Origin: Microvirga vignae
GTDB taxonomy: Bacteria > Pseudomonadota > Alphaproteobacteria > Rhizobiales > Beijerinckiaceae
DNA: 64,000 nt
Direction: 5' to 3'
Assembly: GCF_001017175.1 (NCBI RefSeq)
Contig: NZ_LCYG01000016.1
Location: 325,615 to 389,614 of the forward strand
The position numbers were made by a program, and so were the translations under genes. This document shows positions 35,801 to 44,531 of this stretch, in pieces; the first letter of the stretch is position 1, and every line of letters begins with the position of its first letter. The notes beneath the pieces are model-generated. The model was not told where the DNA came from. It made no database searches and worked only from the letters and a program-made list of their open reading frames with translations.

Positions 35801-35848
35801 GACGAGGAAAATGTGGTCGCCGGCTTGGACGGGACGGGAAGAAGCCAT
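32801..35848 (-). CDS. polA: DNA polymerase I
   Basis: A 1015-residue protein with all three modules. The 5'-3' exonuclease spans ~1-300 (IFLVDGSSFIFRAYF, SSDKDLMQLVG, GDTSDNVPGVPGIGLKTA). The 3'-5' exonuclease spans ~410-600, with catalytic VAVDTETSDLDANRADLVGF and GQNLKYDW. The polymerase spans ~620-1015, with motif A ISADYSQIELRILAHIA, motif B RRQAKTINFGIIYGIS and motif C LLQVHDELVFE. It fills Okazaki gaps and repairs DNA. The exonuclease acidic residues look intact, so proofreading is expected. It is transcribed alone. Confidence 0.97.
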   Translation of the reverse strand: MASSRPVQAGDHIFLVDGSSFIFRAYFQSMNQDQKYNSRSSDGMPTGAVRLFVSKLLQFMRDGAAGLKPTHLAIVLDKSEGSFRKELYEDYKGHRPDAPEDLKVQMPLMREAIRAFGLEPVELQRYEADDLIATYTQQAKARGADVLIISSDKDLMQLVGPKVCFYDFESGSKGKPGYRPERNLDEAAVIEKWEGIPPEKIGDVLALMGDTSDNVPGVPGIGLKTAAQLIKEYGDLETLLERANEIKQPKRRETLINNAESARLSKKLVTLDCDAPVPVSLDDLSVPEPDPKTLIGFLKAMEFNTLTRRVAELYDADPAAIDPDPRLMPGGEAIKWERNGGFEGSMPEPPLFEKGEAVSSDVDPFAGLDLPETGAARKPIEGIGTPSQLAGKRATEAASIPFDVSSYETVTSLDRLKEWVAQAQAQGYVAVDTETSDLDANRADLVGFSLALEPGKACYVPLQHRDESDLFGGGLVKGQIPVTDALDAVRPMLEDASVLKVGQNLKYDWIVFKRHNIDVRPVDDTMLISYVLDAGKGSHGMDELARRHLGHAPISFSDVAGTGRNKVTFDKVEISKATAYAAEDADVTLRLWQILKPRLIAEHRATVYETLERPLVDVIARMEMRGILVDRQILSRLSGDFSQTLARLEDEIHEMAGEKFALGSPKQIGDILFGKMGLPGAKKTPSGQWATPATLLDELAQAGHELPAKILEWRQLSKLKSTYTDTLQEHMHPETKRVHTSFSLAATTTGRLSSSDPNLQNIPIRTEAGRKIRTAFIAPPGHKIISADYSQIELRILAHIADIPQLQEAFANGVDIHAATASAMFGVPLDRMTPDLRRQAKTINFGIIYGISAFGLATRLGIPNAEASTFIKQYFERFPGIRTYIDETKKACKDKGFVTTLFGRVCHYPQIRSSNPSERAGVERQAINAPIQGTAADIIRRAMIRMEDALKAERLSARMLLQVHDELVFEAPDDEVEATLPVISRVMTEAPFPAVSLKVPLAVEARAAQNWDEAH

Positions 35849-35930
35849 GGGTCTCGTTCGTGGAGGAAATCAGCCAGCAAGAGATAGTGTTTTTAGAGGC
35901 CGATGGCTATCCCGTCGGCTGGTTTAGAGG

Positions 35931-36025
35931 GCGCATCGTTTCAGGCGCAAAACCGGGTTCCCTTTTCGCTGATGCGGCCCTTCGGGTGGTCGCTGACGCG
36001 AATCTCCGGTTCCGCACGAGGTGCT
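35931..36025. repeat. Palindromic repeat, family D (copy 2)
   Basis: Begins GCGCATCGTTTCAGGCGC and shares AAACCGGGTTC, TTTTCGCTGATGCGG and CCCTTCGGGT with the copy at 29871. It lies between polA and the ROK gene, ending at the ROK stop codon. Confidence 0.65.
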
Positions 36026-37232
36026 AGGCCGCCTTGAGGCGCGCGAGGTCGAGATCGAGCTCCCGCAGGGCCTGCATCACGACACCCTCGGTGAGAAGGT
36101 CGAGGGAGGATTTCACCACGTGGACAGCGGCAAGGGCCCTCAATTCCGGGATGGTCTGCGATTCGAGGGCTGCCTCGAAGGAGGGGCGCAAGAGATCCAT
36201 GGCCCGCGTGCCGGGGCCGCAGATCACGATATGGTCGGGCTCCAGCGTCTGGATCAGGATGGACACGGCATCGCCCAGAACCTCGCCTGCCTCGTGGAAG
36301 AGGTTGAGAAGGGCGGGATCGCCCGCACGGGCCTGCTCCACGATACCGTTCATGGCTTCCTCGCCCGGCAGAAGCAGGGTCGGGGCGGGGCGGTGGTCGA
36401 TGAGCTGAGCATCCCGATGCAGGGCATAATCGGCGAGATAGGCCTCGATGCAGCCGCGCCCGCCGCAGCGGCATTGCGGCCCGCTCCGGCGAAGCCGCAC
36501 ATGGCCGAACTCGCTGCCGCCGAAGCGCGCGCCGCGATAAAGCTCGCCCTGGATGAGAAAGCCCATGCCGACGCCGTCACCGACCATCAGGCAGGCGGTG
36601 CGCCCTGACCGGAAATCGGGATTGCGCTGGGCAATGGCGAAGGCCATGGCGCTGGCATCGTTCTCGATAAGGACGGGTTTCCCGAGCCGTTCGCTCAAGC
36701 CTGCCGCGAGGGGCAGGTCGCGAGTGCCGAGGACCGGGCTCCAGGCCACGATCCCGTCCCGCGTGTCCACATAGCCCTGGCAGGCAAGGCCAATGGCCTT
36801 GACGTCGGCCGCCCCGGTATCTTTCGCGAAGGTGGTGATAGTCTCCGTCAGAACATCCATCAGCTCCCCGGCCCCAAGGCTCCGCAGTGGCCGCTCGATA
36901 TGGCGGCTCGCCCGGTTGCGGCCGGCACTGTCCACGAGTCTGAGCTCGATGCGGTTGAAACCGGTCCAGACGCCGATCACGGAGCCCAACGAATCGGCGA
37001 AGAACAGGCGCACCTTGGGGCGGCCCCGGATGAGGCCCGAGCTCTGATCCCCCGTGTCTTCCGTCACCAGAATGCCATCGTCCAGCAGGCTTGCCGTGAG
37101 CTCCGAGACGCTGGCCGGACTCATGCCGAGATGCTGGCCGATCTCGACCCGCGCCATGGGGCCTTCCCGGCGCAAAGCGTCCAGAAGGCGCCGCCGGGCC
37201 GTTTCGCGAGGGGAGAGAGGAAGGAGGGTCAT
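36024..37232 (-). CDS. ROK family transcriptional repressor (XylR/NagC-like)
   Basis: A 402-residue protein. The N-terminal winged helix spans ~15-75 (ARRRLLDALRREGPMARVEIGQHLGMSPASVSELTASLLDDGIL). It is followed by a ROK sugar-kinase-like domain with the zinc motif GPQCRCGGRGCIEAYL, GDGVGMGFLIQGELYRGARFGGSEFGH and a C-terminal HIVICGPGTRAMDLL. It is divergent from the xylose-type ABC operon, which it probably represses in the absence of sugar. An inverted repeat, TTTATTC-N7-GAATAAA, lies 8 bp before its start and is a good operator candidate for autoregulation. Confidence 0.88.
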   Translation of the reverse strand: MTLLPLSPRETARRRLLDALRREGPMARVEIGQHLGMSPASVSELTASLLDDGILVTEDTGDQSSGLIRGRPKVRLFFADSLGSVIGVWTGFNRIELRLVDSAGRNRASRHIERPLRSLGAGELMDVLTETITTFAKDTGAADVKAIGLACQGYVDTRDGIVAWSPVLGTRDLPLAAGLSERLGKPVLIENDASAMAFAIAQRNPDFRSGRTACLMVGDGVGMGFLIQGELYRGARFGGSEFGHVRLRRSGPQCRCGGRGCIEAYLADYALHRDAQLIDHRPAPTLLLPGEEAMNGIVEQARAGDPALLNLFHEAGEVLGDAVSILIQTLEPDHIVICGPGTRAMDLLRPSFEAALESQTIPELRALAAVHVVKSSLDLLTEGVVMQALRELDLDLARLKAA

Positions 37233-37240
37233 GACACCTA

Positions 37241-37261
37241 TTTATTCACGTAACGAATAAA
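37241..37261. promoter_or_regulatory. Inverted-repeat operator for the ROK regulator
   Basis: TTTATTC and GAATAAA are perfect 7-bp arms 7 bp apart, just before the ROK gene start. A looser relative, TTATTT-N11-AAATAA, occurs at 37337-37359 nearer the xylF side. Confidence 0.6.
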
Positions 37262-37336
37262 TGATCTGCGGATAAAAGGGATATTCAACCAAATACTGAG
37301 AGCTTTGCCGCTTGAAGGTGGGATTAGTTAGGGTAA

Positions 37337-37359
37337 TTATTTCCCCGCTCGAAAAATAA
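37337..37359. promoter_or_regulatory. Second, weaker candidate operator near xylF
   Basis: TTATTT and AAATAA arms are 11 bp apart, 100 bp before the xylF start. Similar AT-rich arms to the site at 37241 suggest the same regulator; the spacing differs. Confidence 0.35.
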
Positions 37360-37458
37360 AGCATGGCAGCGTGAGCCACGTCTGTCGATCCGGCTGGAAG
37401 AGACAGCCTGCCATGAGCACAGGGCCTTGGAGGGAAAGCCTGGCCCAGGAGGAAACCA

Positions 37459-38505
37459 ATGTCGTTCAAGAAGCACGCTCTCATCAGCTTTGCCGCCCTG
37501 GCCTTGTCTGCTACCGCGGCCTTCGCCCAGGGCAAAGGTCCGGTCATCGGCGTGAGCTGGTCGAATTTCCAGGAAGAGCGCTGGAAGACCGACGAAGCCG
37601 CTATCAAAGCCGCCATCGAGAAGGCTGGCGGCACCTATGTCTCGGCGGATGCTCAGTCCTCGCCCGCCAAGCAGCTGACCGATATCGAAAGCCTCATCGC
37701 CCGCGGCGCCAAGGCGCTGATCGTGCTGGCCCAGGATGCGGACGCAGTCCGCCCGGCGGTCGAGAAGGCCGTGGCCGAAGGCATCGCGGTGGTGGGCTAT
37801 GACCGCCTCATCGAAATCCCGCAGGCCTTCTATCTCACGTTCGACAATGTCGAGGTGGGTCGTCTGCAGGCGCGCGAGGTGTTCAAGGTGAAGCCCGAGG
37901 GCAACTACGTGTTCATCAAGGGCTCGGGCGCCGATCCGAACGCCAACTTCCTGTTCCAGGGCGCGATGGAAGTACTCAAACCCGCCATGGATGCCGGCAA
38001 GATCAAGAACGTGGGCGAGGCCTATACGGACGGCTGGCTCCCCGCCAATGCGCAGCGGAACATGGAGCAGTTCCTCACCAAGAACAACAACAAGGTCGAT
38101 GCGGTGGTCGCCGCCAATGACGGCACCGCGGGCGGCGCGATCGCGGCCCTCGCGGCTCAGGGCCTTGCAGGCTCCGTGCCGGTGTCCGGTCAGGATGCGG
38201 ACAAGGCGGCCCTCAACCGCGTCGCGCTCGGCACGCAGACCGTGACCGTGTTCAAGGATGCCCGCGAGCTCGGCCGCAACGCCGCCGAAATCGCGATGCA
38301 GCTCGCCGGCGGCAAGAAGCTCACCGAAATCCAGGGGGCGAAGCCCTGGAACCTGGGCCCGAAGAAGCAGAACATGACGGCTCTCTTCCTCACCCCCGTC
38401 GCGATCACGAAGGACAACCTCGACGTGGTCATCAACGCAGGCTGGGCCTCCAAGGAAGTCGTCTGCCAGGGCGTGAAGGCAGGTTCCGTGAAGGCCTGCA
38501 ACTAA
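37459..38505 (+). CDS. xylF: D-xylose ABC transporter substrate-binding protein
   Basis: A 348-residue periplasmic protein. The signal peptide [23 protein letters not shown] is followed by the mature start [19 protein letters not shown]. The periplasmic-binding fold of the pentose/ribose group (DQ-type [24 protein letters not shown]) and the family segment [17 protein letters not shown] are seen. The resemblance is to XylF rather than RbsB. It is the first gene of a three-gene transporter operon, preceded by GGAGG and divergent from the ROK regulator. Sugar specificity is inferred from family resemblance. Confidence 0.88.
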   Translation: MSFKKHALISFAALALSATAAFAQGKGPVIGVSWSNFQEERWKTDEAAIKAAIEKAGGTYVSADAQSSPAKQLTDIESLIARGAKALIVLAQDADAVRPAVEKAVAEGIAVVGYDRLIEIPQAFYLTFDNVEVGRLQAREVFKVKPEGNYVFIKGSGADPNANFLFQGAMEVLKPAMDAGKIKNVGEAYTDGWLPANAQRNMEQFLTKNNNKVDAVVAANDGTAGGAIAALAAQGLAGSVPVSGQDADKAALNRVALGTQTVTVFKDARELGRNAAEIAMQLAGGKKLTEIQGAKPWNLGPKKQNMTALFLTPVAITKDNLDVVINAGWASKEVVCQGVKAGSVKACN

Positions 38506-38526
38506 GATTGGCCTTGTCTTGAAATG

Positions 38527-38562
38527 ACCCTTCCCGGCAGCCGCCTCGCTGCCGGGAAGGGT
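38527..38562 (+). terminator. Intra-operon hairpin after xylF
   Basis: A perfect 15-bp stem (ACCCTTCCCGGCAGC / GCTGCCGGGAAGGGT) closes on a 6-base loop 21 bp past the xylF stop, followed only by TATTTG. Such hairpins between binding protein and permease genes usually protect the upstream message, giving more binding protein than permease. Confidence 0.7.
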
Positions 38563-38594
38563 ATTTGTCGTTGAACTTATTTCCGCGTGACGCC

Positions 38595-39893
38595 ATGAAC
38601 GCCCCTGTTTCCACAACCGCGCCGCCGCCGAGCACCGCTTCCGGCTCGTTTCTGTCAAAGCTTGAGATCGACGTCCGCATGCTCGGCATGCTCGCAGCGC
38701 TTGCCGTGATCTGGATTGGTTTCGATCTCTTGTCGGGTGGCGTTTTTCTCACCCCGCGCAATCTCTGGAATCTCTCGGTTCAAACAGCCTCCGTTGCGAT
38801 CATGGCGACGGGCATGGTGCTCGTGATCGTCACGCGCAATATCGACCTTTCCGTCGGGGCCATCCTCGGCGTCGTCGGCATGATCATCGGCGTTGCACAG
38901 GTGCAGTGGCTGCCCTCCTATCTCGGACTCGAACACCCACTCACCGCGCCGCTCGTGGTGTTGCTCGCGATCATCATCGGCGGAGCGATCGGTCTCTTCC
39001 AGGGCTGGCTCATTGCCTATCTCGGCATTCCCTCCTTCATCGTGACGCTCGGCGGTCTTCTCGTATGGCGTGGTGCGGCCTGGTGGGTCACCGCGGGTCA
39101 GACCATTGCGCCCATGGATACGCGCTTCAAGGCCTTCGGTGGTGGCGTAGAAGGTGCACTCGGTGCGACGACCACCTGGGTCATTGCGGCCATCGCCTGC
39201 GGTCTCATCGTTGTCGGGCTCGGGCTTTCGCGCCGCCGTCGTCTGAGCTTCGGATTCCCGGTGCGTCCCGGCTGGGCGGACGCAGTGATTGCCGCCGTCA
39301 CCTGCGGCGCGGTGCTCGCGGCAGCAGCCATCGCCAATGCCTATCCATTGCCGGCAGGCACGGCTCGCCGCTGGGCGGAGGCACAAGGCATCGCCTGGCC
39401 TGAAGGCGGCCTGTTCATTCCGCATGGCGTCGCACTGCCGGTGCTGATCGCCGTCGTGGTCGGACTCGTGATGACCTTCATCGCCACGCGCCGTCGCTTC
39501 GGCCGCTATGTCTTCGCCATCGGCGGCAATCCGGAAGCGGCGGAGCTGTCAGGCATCAACACGCGCTGGACGCTGATGAAGGTGTTCGGCCTCATGGGCC
39601 TGCTCTGCGGCATCTCGGCCTGCATCTCGACCGCGCGCTTGAACGCTGCGACCAATGCGGCCGGCACGCTCGATGAGCTTTACGTGATCGCCTCCGCCGT
39701 GATCGGCGGCACGTCGCTTGCGGGTGGCATCGGCACCATCGCGGGTGCGATGCTGGGTGCCCTCGTCATGCAGTCGCTGCAATCGGGCATGGTGCTGCTC
39801 GGCGTCGATACGCCCCTGCAGAACATCGTCGTCGGCGCAGTGCTCGTGCTGGCGGTGTGGGTCGACGGCCTCTATCGCCGCCGAATCAAGTAA
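38595..39893 (+). CDS. xylH: Sugar ABC transporter permease, XylH type
   Basis: The protein has 432 residues from the ATG at 38595; the open frame starts 30 bp earlier at a TTG without a ribosome site. It is a polytopic inner-membrane protein of the BPD_transp_2 family with about 12-14 helices. Family segments include [45 protein letters not shown] and the cytoplasmic loop [16 protein letters not shown], which contacts the ATPase. It forms the membrane channel of the xylose-type importer with the ATPase encoded 14 bp downstream. Confidence 0.9.
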   Translation: MNAPVSTTAPPPSTASGSFLSKLEIDVRMLGMLAALAVIWIGFDLLSGGVFLTPRNLWNLSVQTASVAIMATGMVLVIVTRNIDLSVGAILGVVGMIIGVAQVQWLPSYLGLEHPLTAPLVVLLAIIIGGAIGLFQGWLIAYLGIPSFIVTLGGLLVWRGAAWWVTAGQTIAPMDTRFKAFGGGVEGALGATTTWVIAAIACGLIVVGLGLSRRRRLSFGFPVRPGWADAVIAAVTCGAVLAAAAIANAYPLPAGTARRWAEAQGIAWPEGGLFIPHGVALPVLIAVVVGLVMTFIATRRRFGRYVFAIGGNPEAAELSGINTRWTLMKVFGLMGLLCGISACISTARLNAATNAAGTLDELYVIASAVIGGTSLAGGIGTIAGAMLGALVMQSLQSGMVLLGVDTPLQNIVVGAVLVLAVWVDGLYRRRIK

Positions 39894-39907
39894 GAGGGGA
39901 GCGTATC

Positions 39908-40687
39908 ATGCAACAGAATGAAACGACGCCTCTCGTCGAAATGCGCAACATCTCCATCGCCTTCGGCGGCATCAAGGCCGTGGACGACGTGTCCATCGAC
40001 CTGCGTCCCGGTGAGGTGGTGGGTCTGCTCGGCCACAATGGCGCAGGCAAGTCGACGCTCATCAAGATTCTCTCCGGCGCCTACAAGCCTGATGCGGGCG
40101 AGATCTACGTGAACGGCGAGCATGCCGACATCTCCACGCCTCGCGACGCCAAACGCTACGGCATCGAGACGATCTACCAGACGCTGGCGCTCGCCGATAA
40201 CATTGACGCGGCGGGCAACATCTTCCTCGGTCGTGAAGTGCTCACGCCTTACGGCACTCTCGACGATGCGACGATGGAGGCCGAAACGCGCAAGGTGATG
40301 GCGCGCCTCAATCCGCATTTCCGCCGCTTCAAGGAACCCGTAAAGGCGCTCTCCGGCGGTCAGCGTCAGTCGGTGGCCATTGCGCGCGCGATCTATTTCA
40401 ATGCGCGCGTGCTGATCATGGACGAGCCCACCGCGGCTCTCGGACCCGCCGAGACGCAGCAGGTGGCCGATCTCGTGCTGCAGCTGAAGAAGGAAGGCAT
40501 CGGCATCTTCCTCATCAGCCACGACATCCACGACGTGTTCGGCCTCGCCGACCGCGTGAGCGTGATGAAGAACGGCAAGCTCGTGGGCTCCGCAAACGTG
40601 CAGGACGTCACGCAGGACGAAGTGCTCGGCATGATCATCCTCGGCAAGTGCCCGCTTGGTGCAACGCCGGGGCCGGGCGCGAGCTAA
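39908..40687 (+). CDS. Sugar ABC transporter ATP-binding protein, half-size
   Basis: A 259-residue protein with one ABC domain: Walker [10 protein letters not shown], signature [14 protein letters not shown], Walker [12 protein letters not shown] and switch His in ISHDIHDVF. Classical XylG, RbsA and AraG proteins are ~500 residues with two fused ABC domains, so this one must work as a homodimer, as FrcA-type proteins do. It is the last gene of the xylF-xylH operon. The call as a sugar-import ATPase is firm; the half-size form makes the symbol uncertain. Confidence 0.9.
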   Translation: MQQNETTPLVEMRNISIAFGGIKAVDDVSIDLRPGEVVGLLGHNGAGKSTLIKILSGAYKPDAGEIYVNGEHADISTPRDAKRYGIETIYQTLALADNIDAAGNIFLGREVLTPYGTLDDATMEAETRKVMARLNPHFRRFKEPVKALSGGQRQSVAIARAIYFNARVLIMDEPTAALGPAETQQVADLVLQLKKEGIGIFLISHDIHDVFGLADRVSVMKNGKLVGSANVQDVTQDEVLGMIILGKCPLGATPGPGAS

Positions 40688-40707
40688 GCCTTCCTGACAC
40701 TCAGCTC

Positions 40708-40742
40708 GTCATGGCCGTCCCCGGACTTGATCCGGGGATGAC
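40708..40742. repeat. Dispersed palindromic repeat, family A (copy 5, short)
   Basis: Begins GTCATGGCCGTCCCCGG and ends ATCCGGGGATGAC, a single hairpin unit between the converging ABC operon and ampG-like gene. It could double as the end of the operon transcript. Confidence 0.7.
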
Positions 40743-40750
40743 GCCCGTTG

Positions 40751-42079
40751 CTAAGCCCGCGATCCCGCAGCCATTGGAGCGGAAGCCTCTTGCGCTTCCG
40801 CTTCTTCCTTTTGCCGCACCGTCTCCAGCGTATCCCGCCGCACGATGAGGCAGAGGATCACGAGCGGGATACCGAGCGCCGCCGTGCCGGTGAAAAGAAC
40901 CGGATAGCCATAGGCATCCACCACGGCGCCGGAGGCGCCGCCGATGAGCTTTCCGGGCAGCGCGTAGAGTGAACTCAGAAGCGCGTATTGGGTGGCTGCG
41001 AATCCCGGTGAGGTGAGGCCCGACATGTAGGCGACGAGCGCCGCGCCCGCGAAACCTTGGGCGAAGTTGTCGATGCTGATGGTGAGGGTGAGTCCCGTGA
41101 GGGTGGCATTGCCGGCCGCGAGCCAGGAGAACATCACGTTCGATCCGGCCGCGATCGCCGCACCGATCAAAAGGCTCCACCAGAGGCCGAGACGCGTGAG
41201 CGCGAGACCGCCGGCGAAGGCGCCGATGATGCCGATCCACACGCCATAGAGCTTTGAGATATTGGCGATGTCGGCCTTCGAGAAGCCGAGATCGATGTAG
41301 AGCGGGTTGGCCATGATGCCCGCCATGAAGTCGGGCAGGCGATAGCAGGCGATCAGCGCCAGGATCGGGATCAGCATCTTCCGCTTGCGCTGGAAGAGAT
41401 CGGCCAGAGGCTCGATGATGGCCTGGGCGAAGGGAGGATTCTTGCGGACCCGGACCTCGTCGATGCGCGGCGCGAGCAGCGTGCCCACAAGGCCCACGCC
41501 CATGAGCGCGGCCATGGAAAGATAGGCAGCAGGCCAGTTCACAAGCTCGGCGATGTAGAGCGCGCCCGCGCCCGCGCAGAGCAGCGCCAGGCGATAGCCG
41601 AGCTGGAGGCTTGCCGCCATCATGCCCTGTCGCTCCGTGGGAGCGGCATCGATGCGCCAGCCGTCGATCACCACATCCTGCGTTGCCGAGAAGAAGGCGA
41701 TCATGACGGCGGAGATGATGGTCAGCGGTATGCTGACCTGCGGCCCCGTCACGGCCATACCGACGAGGCCTGCCATCACGCCGAACTGCGCCAGCGCCAT
41801 CCAGCCACGGCGGCGGCCCAGCACGCGCGCCAGAACCGGAACGTCATAGCGGTCGACGATGGGTGCCCAGAGGAACTTGAAGGAATAGGCCAGGCCCACC
41901 CAACTCATGAGGCCGATGATCGTGAGCGAGATGCCGGCTTCCCTGAGCCATGTGGAAAGCGTGCTGAACACGAGCAGGAAGGGCAGGCCCGAGGAGAAGC
42001 CCAAGGGCAGCATGAGCGCGATGCGCCCGTCGGTCAGGATAGCGGTCAGCGAAAGACGGCGTTTGGTCGTACTAGCCAT
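40751..42079 (-). CDS. ampG: AmpG-like muropeptide permease (MFS)
   Basis: A 442-residue major-facilitator protein with about 12 helices. The segments LGFSSGLPFLLVFSTLSTWLREAGI, GLAYSFKFLWAPIVDRYDVP and SATQDVVIDGWRIDAAPTERQGMMAA are characteristic of AmpG, which imports anhydro-MurNAc muropeptides released during wall turnover. Its product would feed the MurU/AmgK recycling genes at 11700-14024. It is transcribed alone and converges on the sugar ABC operon. Confidence 0.88.
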   Translation of the reverse strand: MASTTKRRLSLTAILTDGRIALMLPLGFSSGLPFLLVFSTLSTWLREAGISLTIIGLMSWVGLAYSFKFLWAPIVDRYDVPVLARVLGRRRGWMALAQFGVMAGLVGMAVTGPQVSIPLTIISAVMIAFFSATQDVVIDGWRIDAAPTERQGMMAASLQLGYRLALLCAGAGALYIAELVNWPAAYLSMAALMGVGLVGTLLAPRIDEVRVRKNPPFAQAIIEPLADLFQRKRKMLIPILALIACYRLPDFMAGIMANPLYIDLGFSKADIANISKLYGVWIGIIGAFAGGLALTRLGLWWSLLIGAAIAAGSNVMFSWLAAGNATLTGLTLTISIDNFAQGFAGAALVAYMSGLTSPGFAATQYALLSSLYALPGKLIGGASGAVVDAYGYPVLFTGTAALGIPLVILCLIVRRDTLETVRQKEEAEAQEASAPMAAGSRA

Positions 42080-42146
42080 GAATCTGCTTGGAAATCAGGT
42101 GGTCCAAAGAGGCGCCACATTGGCACACGAGGCCGAGGATGCAAAA

Positions 42147-42971
42147 TCAGACGCCTTCCTCCTCCTGCTCGACCGCCTTGCAGAGCTTGGCCAGAAAGGT
42201 CTCGAGCGCTTTCTCGGGCGGGCAGTCCTTTTCCATGAGAACGCGAAGCCCCCATTGCTCCAGTACCGCATGCTCCACTGGATTTGGGCGCAGCATGAAG
42301 ACGAAGGATTGCGGCCGGTCGCGCTCGTAGCCCGATCCGGCCCAGGTCTTCCAGAGCCGGTGCAGCAGGAAGCGAATGTTGAGATCCGTCATGCTGTAGC
42401 CGATGAACAGGATGGTTTTTCCTAAAGCGTCCGAGCGGAACTTGATGTCGAGTGGGGATTCGAAGGACAGGCGATCGAGATAATCGGTTTCGGCAATCAC
42501 GATGGAATCGTCGTCGTCGAAATCGCCATGGTACTTCACGATTTGCGGCACGCCTTCGCGGATGCGGGCGATATCCTTGGCGTTGACGATCTTCACGTAA
42601 TCCTTGTCCTGAAGGTCGAAGGCGGTTTCCAGGTTCCGGTCGAAATTCGTCGTGTAGATGATGGGAAAGTCGAGCCTGCAGATCAGCTCGTGGACCCTGG
42701 ATTTCTTCAGCTTCTCTTCCGGCAGCGTCCAGTGCCGGTCCATCCAGCTGCGCAGGGGCCCGATGCTGCCCTGCCTGATCCGGTAGAACTCGGCGAGCGT
42801 CAGGTAGTTGAGGTCATTTCCGTTGAACTTCGACAGATCGATGTCGAGCTCCTCGGCGATATGCTCGATCAAGGTGCTCCAGGAGGGCAGCCCCACGGTC
42901 ATCGATACGCCCGCCCCGGCAAAGAGAATGGCCTGACGCTTTTTGATGGCCCCGACCAGATCTTCCAGCAC
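42147..42971 (-). CDS. Stand-alone SIR2-like (SIR2_2) protein
   Basis: The protein has 274 residues from the GTG at 42971, chosen because GAGGAG lies 8 bp before it; the ATG at 43004 lacks a ribosome site. It has a sirtuin-type Rossmann fold with NAD-loop ILFAGAGVSMTVGLPSW, IYTTNFDRNLE (catalytic-type Asn), VKYHGDFDDDDSIV (catalytic-type His) and GYSMTDLNIRFLLHRLW. This arrangement is that of the SIR2_2 group, whose members include NADase effectors of antiphage systems as well as many uncharacterised single genes. No second effector or sensor domain is visible. It is divergent from a Nudix hydrolase gene. Confidence 0.82.
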   Translation of the reverse strand: MLEDLVGAIKKRQAILFAGAGVSMTVGLPSWSTLIEHIAEELDIDLSKFNGNDLNYLTLAEFYRIRQGSIGPLRSWMDRHWTLPEEKLKKSRVHELICRLDFPIIYTTNFDRNLETAFDLQDKDYVKIVNAKDIARIREGVPQIVKYHGDFDDDDSIVIAETDYLDRLSFESPLDIKFRSDALGKTILFIGYSMTDLNIRFLLHRLWKTWAGSGYERDRPQSFVFMLRPNPVEHAVLEQWGLRVLMEKDCPPEKALETFLAKLCKAVEQEEEGV

Positions 42972-43104
42972 TTGAAACGCTCCTCGTGACGAACCCCTCT
43001 CCATAACGTTTGAACTCGGCTGCCGGGCTCAAAAGGCGATGGATAACTTGAGCGTTTCATGTGTTGTCTGCAGGATGGGGCCCGCAAACAGGAGAGGACC
43101 GGAC

Positions 43105-43680
43105 GTGACAGCCTACCGGATCAAGCAGATCGATACCGTCTATGAGGGATGGCGCAAGATTCTCAAAATGACCGTCCAGATGCCGGACGGGCGGACCATG
43201 ACCCGCGAGGTCCTCAACAGCGGCGATGCCGCTGCCGTGCTGCCTTACGATCTGGAACGGCGCAAGGTGATCCTCGTCCGGCAGTTCCGCGCGCCTGTGA
43301 TGCATATCGAGGGGCACCCGGATTTTCTGGAGGCAGTAGCGGGCTTGCTCGACGGGGATGAGCCTGAAATTTGCGCCCGGCGCGAGACCATGGAGGAGGC
43401 GGGCATCCGGGTCGATCGCCTGGAGCCCGTGGGCCATTTCTGGTCGGCACCCGGGATCACCACGGAGCGGCTGCACCTCTTCCTTGCGCCCTACACCGAG
43501 GCTGACCGGGTTGGCGAAGGCGGCGGGCTTGCGCACGAGCACGAGGACATCGAGGTGCTGGAAGTGAGCTTCGAGGAACTTGCCGGCCTCATGGCCTCCA
43601 ACACCATCGCCGACATGAAGACCATGATCCTCGTGCAGGCGCTTCAGATGAAGCATCCGCAGGTCTTCGGCAGGCTTTAA
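43105..43680 (+). CDS. Nudix hydrolase, NudK-like
   Basis: The protein has 191 residues from the GTG at 43105, which has GGAGAGG about 7 bp upstream; the frame is open 22 codons further but without a ribosome site. The Nudix box AGLLDGDEPEICARRETMEEAG has the catalytic RExxEE and the LLDxDEPE spacing seen in E. coli NudK (GDP-mannose pyrophosphatase, also 191 residues) rather than in NudF. APGITTERLHLFLA follows. It hydrolyses nucleoside-diphosphate sugars, ADP-ribose types being also possible. Its stop overlaps the stop of the converging S-formylglutathione hydrolase gene. Confidence 0.85.
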   Translation: MTAYRIKQIDTVYEGWRKILKMTVQMPDGRTMTREVLNSGDAAAVLPYDLERRKVILVRQFRAPVMHIEGHPDFLEAVAGLLDGDEPEICARRETMEEAGIRVDRLEPVGHFWSAPGITTERLHLFLAPYTEADRVGEGGGLAHEHEDIEVLEVSFEELAGLMASNTIADMKTMILVQALQMKHPQVFGRL

Positions 43681-44519
43681 GCAAGGCGCTGGGCATGCCA
43701 GCGCAGGTGATCCTCGATGAAGCTGGCGATGAAGAAGTAGGAATGATCGTAGCCTTCTTGGCGGCGCAGGGTGAGGGGTTGCCCGGCCTTGACGCACGCC
43801 TCTTCCAGGAGCTGCGGCTTCAGCTGGCTGTCCAGGAAGCTGTCTGCGGTTCCCTGATCGACAAGGATATCGGGCACACGGGCGCCGCTCTCGATGAGCG
43901 CACCGGTATCGTATTCGCGCCAGGCGGACCGGTCGGCGCCGATATAGTTGGACAGCGCTTTCTCGCCCCAGGGGCAGTGCATGGGGGAAGAGATCGGTGC
44001 AAAGGCAGAGACGGCCTTGAAGCGCCCTGGATTGCGGAGTGCAATCGTGAGCGCGCCATGCCCGCCCATGGAGTGGCCGGTGATGCCCTGCCGCTCCATG
44101 TCGGCCGGCAGGTTCTCGGCAATCAGCGTCGGCAGTTCGCGCTCGATATAGGAGCGCATGCGATAATTCTTCGCCCAGGGCTCCTGCGTGGCATCAACAT
44201 AGAAGCCTGCGCCGAGGCCGAAGTCATAGGCACCCTCCGGATCATCCGGCACGCCCTCACCGCGCGGGCTCGTATCCGGCGCGATGAGGATGAGGCCGAG
44301 CTCCGAGGCGATACGTTGCGCGCCTGCTTTGACGGTGAAGTTCTCTTCCGTGCAGGTGAGTCCGGAGAGGAACCACACCACCGGCACCTTGCCCTTTGCG
44401 GCCTGCGGCGGAATGTAGGCTGCAAGGCGCATGGGCGTGCCTGTCTCCTGCGAGATGTGGCGATAGACGAACTGTGTACCGTTAAAGCAGCGCGATTGCG
44501 AGACGACCTCGAAGCTCAT
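43677..44519 (-). CDS. fghA: S-formylglutathione hydrolase
   Basis: The protein has 280 residues from the ATG at 44519. This alpha/beta hydrolase releases formate and glutathione from S-formylglutathione, the second step of glutathione-dependent formaldehyde oxidation. The nucleophile elbow GHSMGGHGAL contains Ser150; ERELPTLIAENLP and YDHSYFFIASFIEDHL (His) are family-typical. It follows the formaldehyde-adduct dehydrogenase gene by 12 bp, clearly one operon. Confidence 0.95.
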   Translation of the reverse strand: MSFEVVSQSRCFNGTQFVYRHISQETGTPMRLAAYIPPQAAKGKVPVVWFLSGLTCTEENFTVKAGAQRIASELGLILIAPDTSPRGEGVPDDPEGAYDFGLGAGFYVDATQEPWAKNYRMRSYIERELPTLIAENLPADMERQGITGHSMGGHGALTIALRNPGRFKAVSAFAPISSPMHCPWGEKALSNYIGADRSAWREYDTGALIESGARVPDILVDQGTADSFLDSQLKPQLLEEACVKAGQPLTLRRQEGYDHSYFFIASFIEDHLRWHAQRLA

Positions 44520-44531
44520 GCGTGTCACCGA

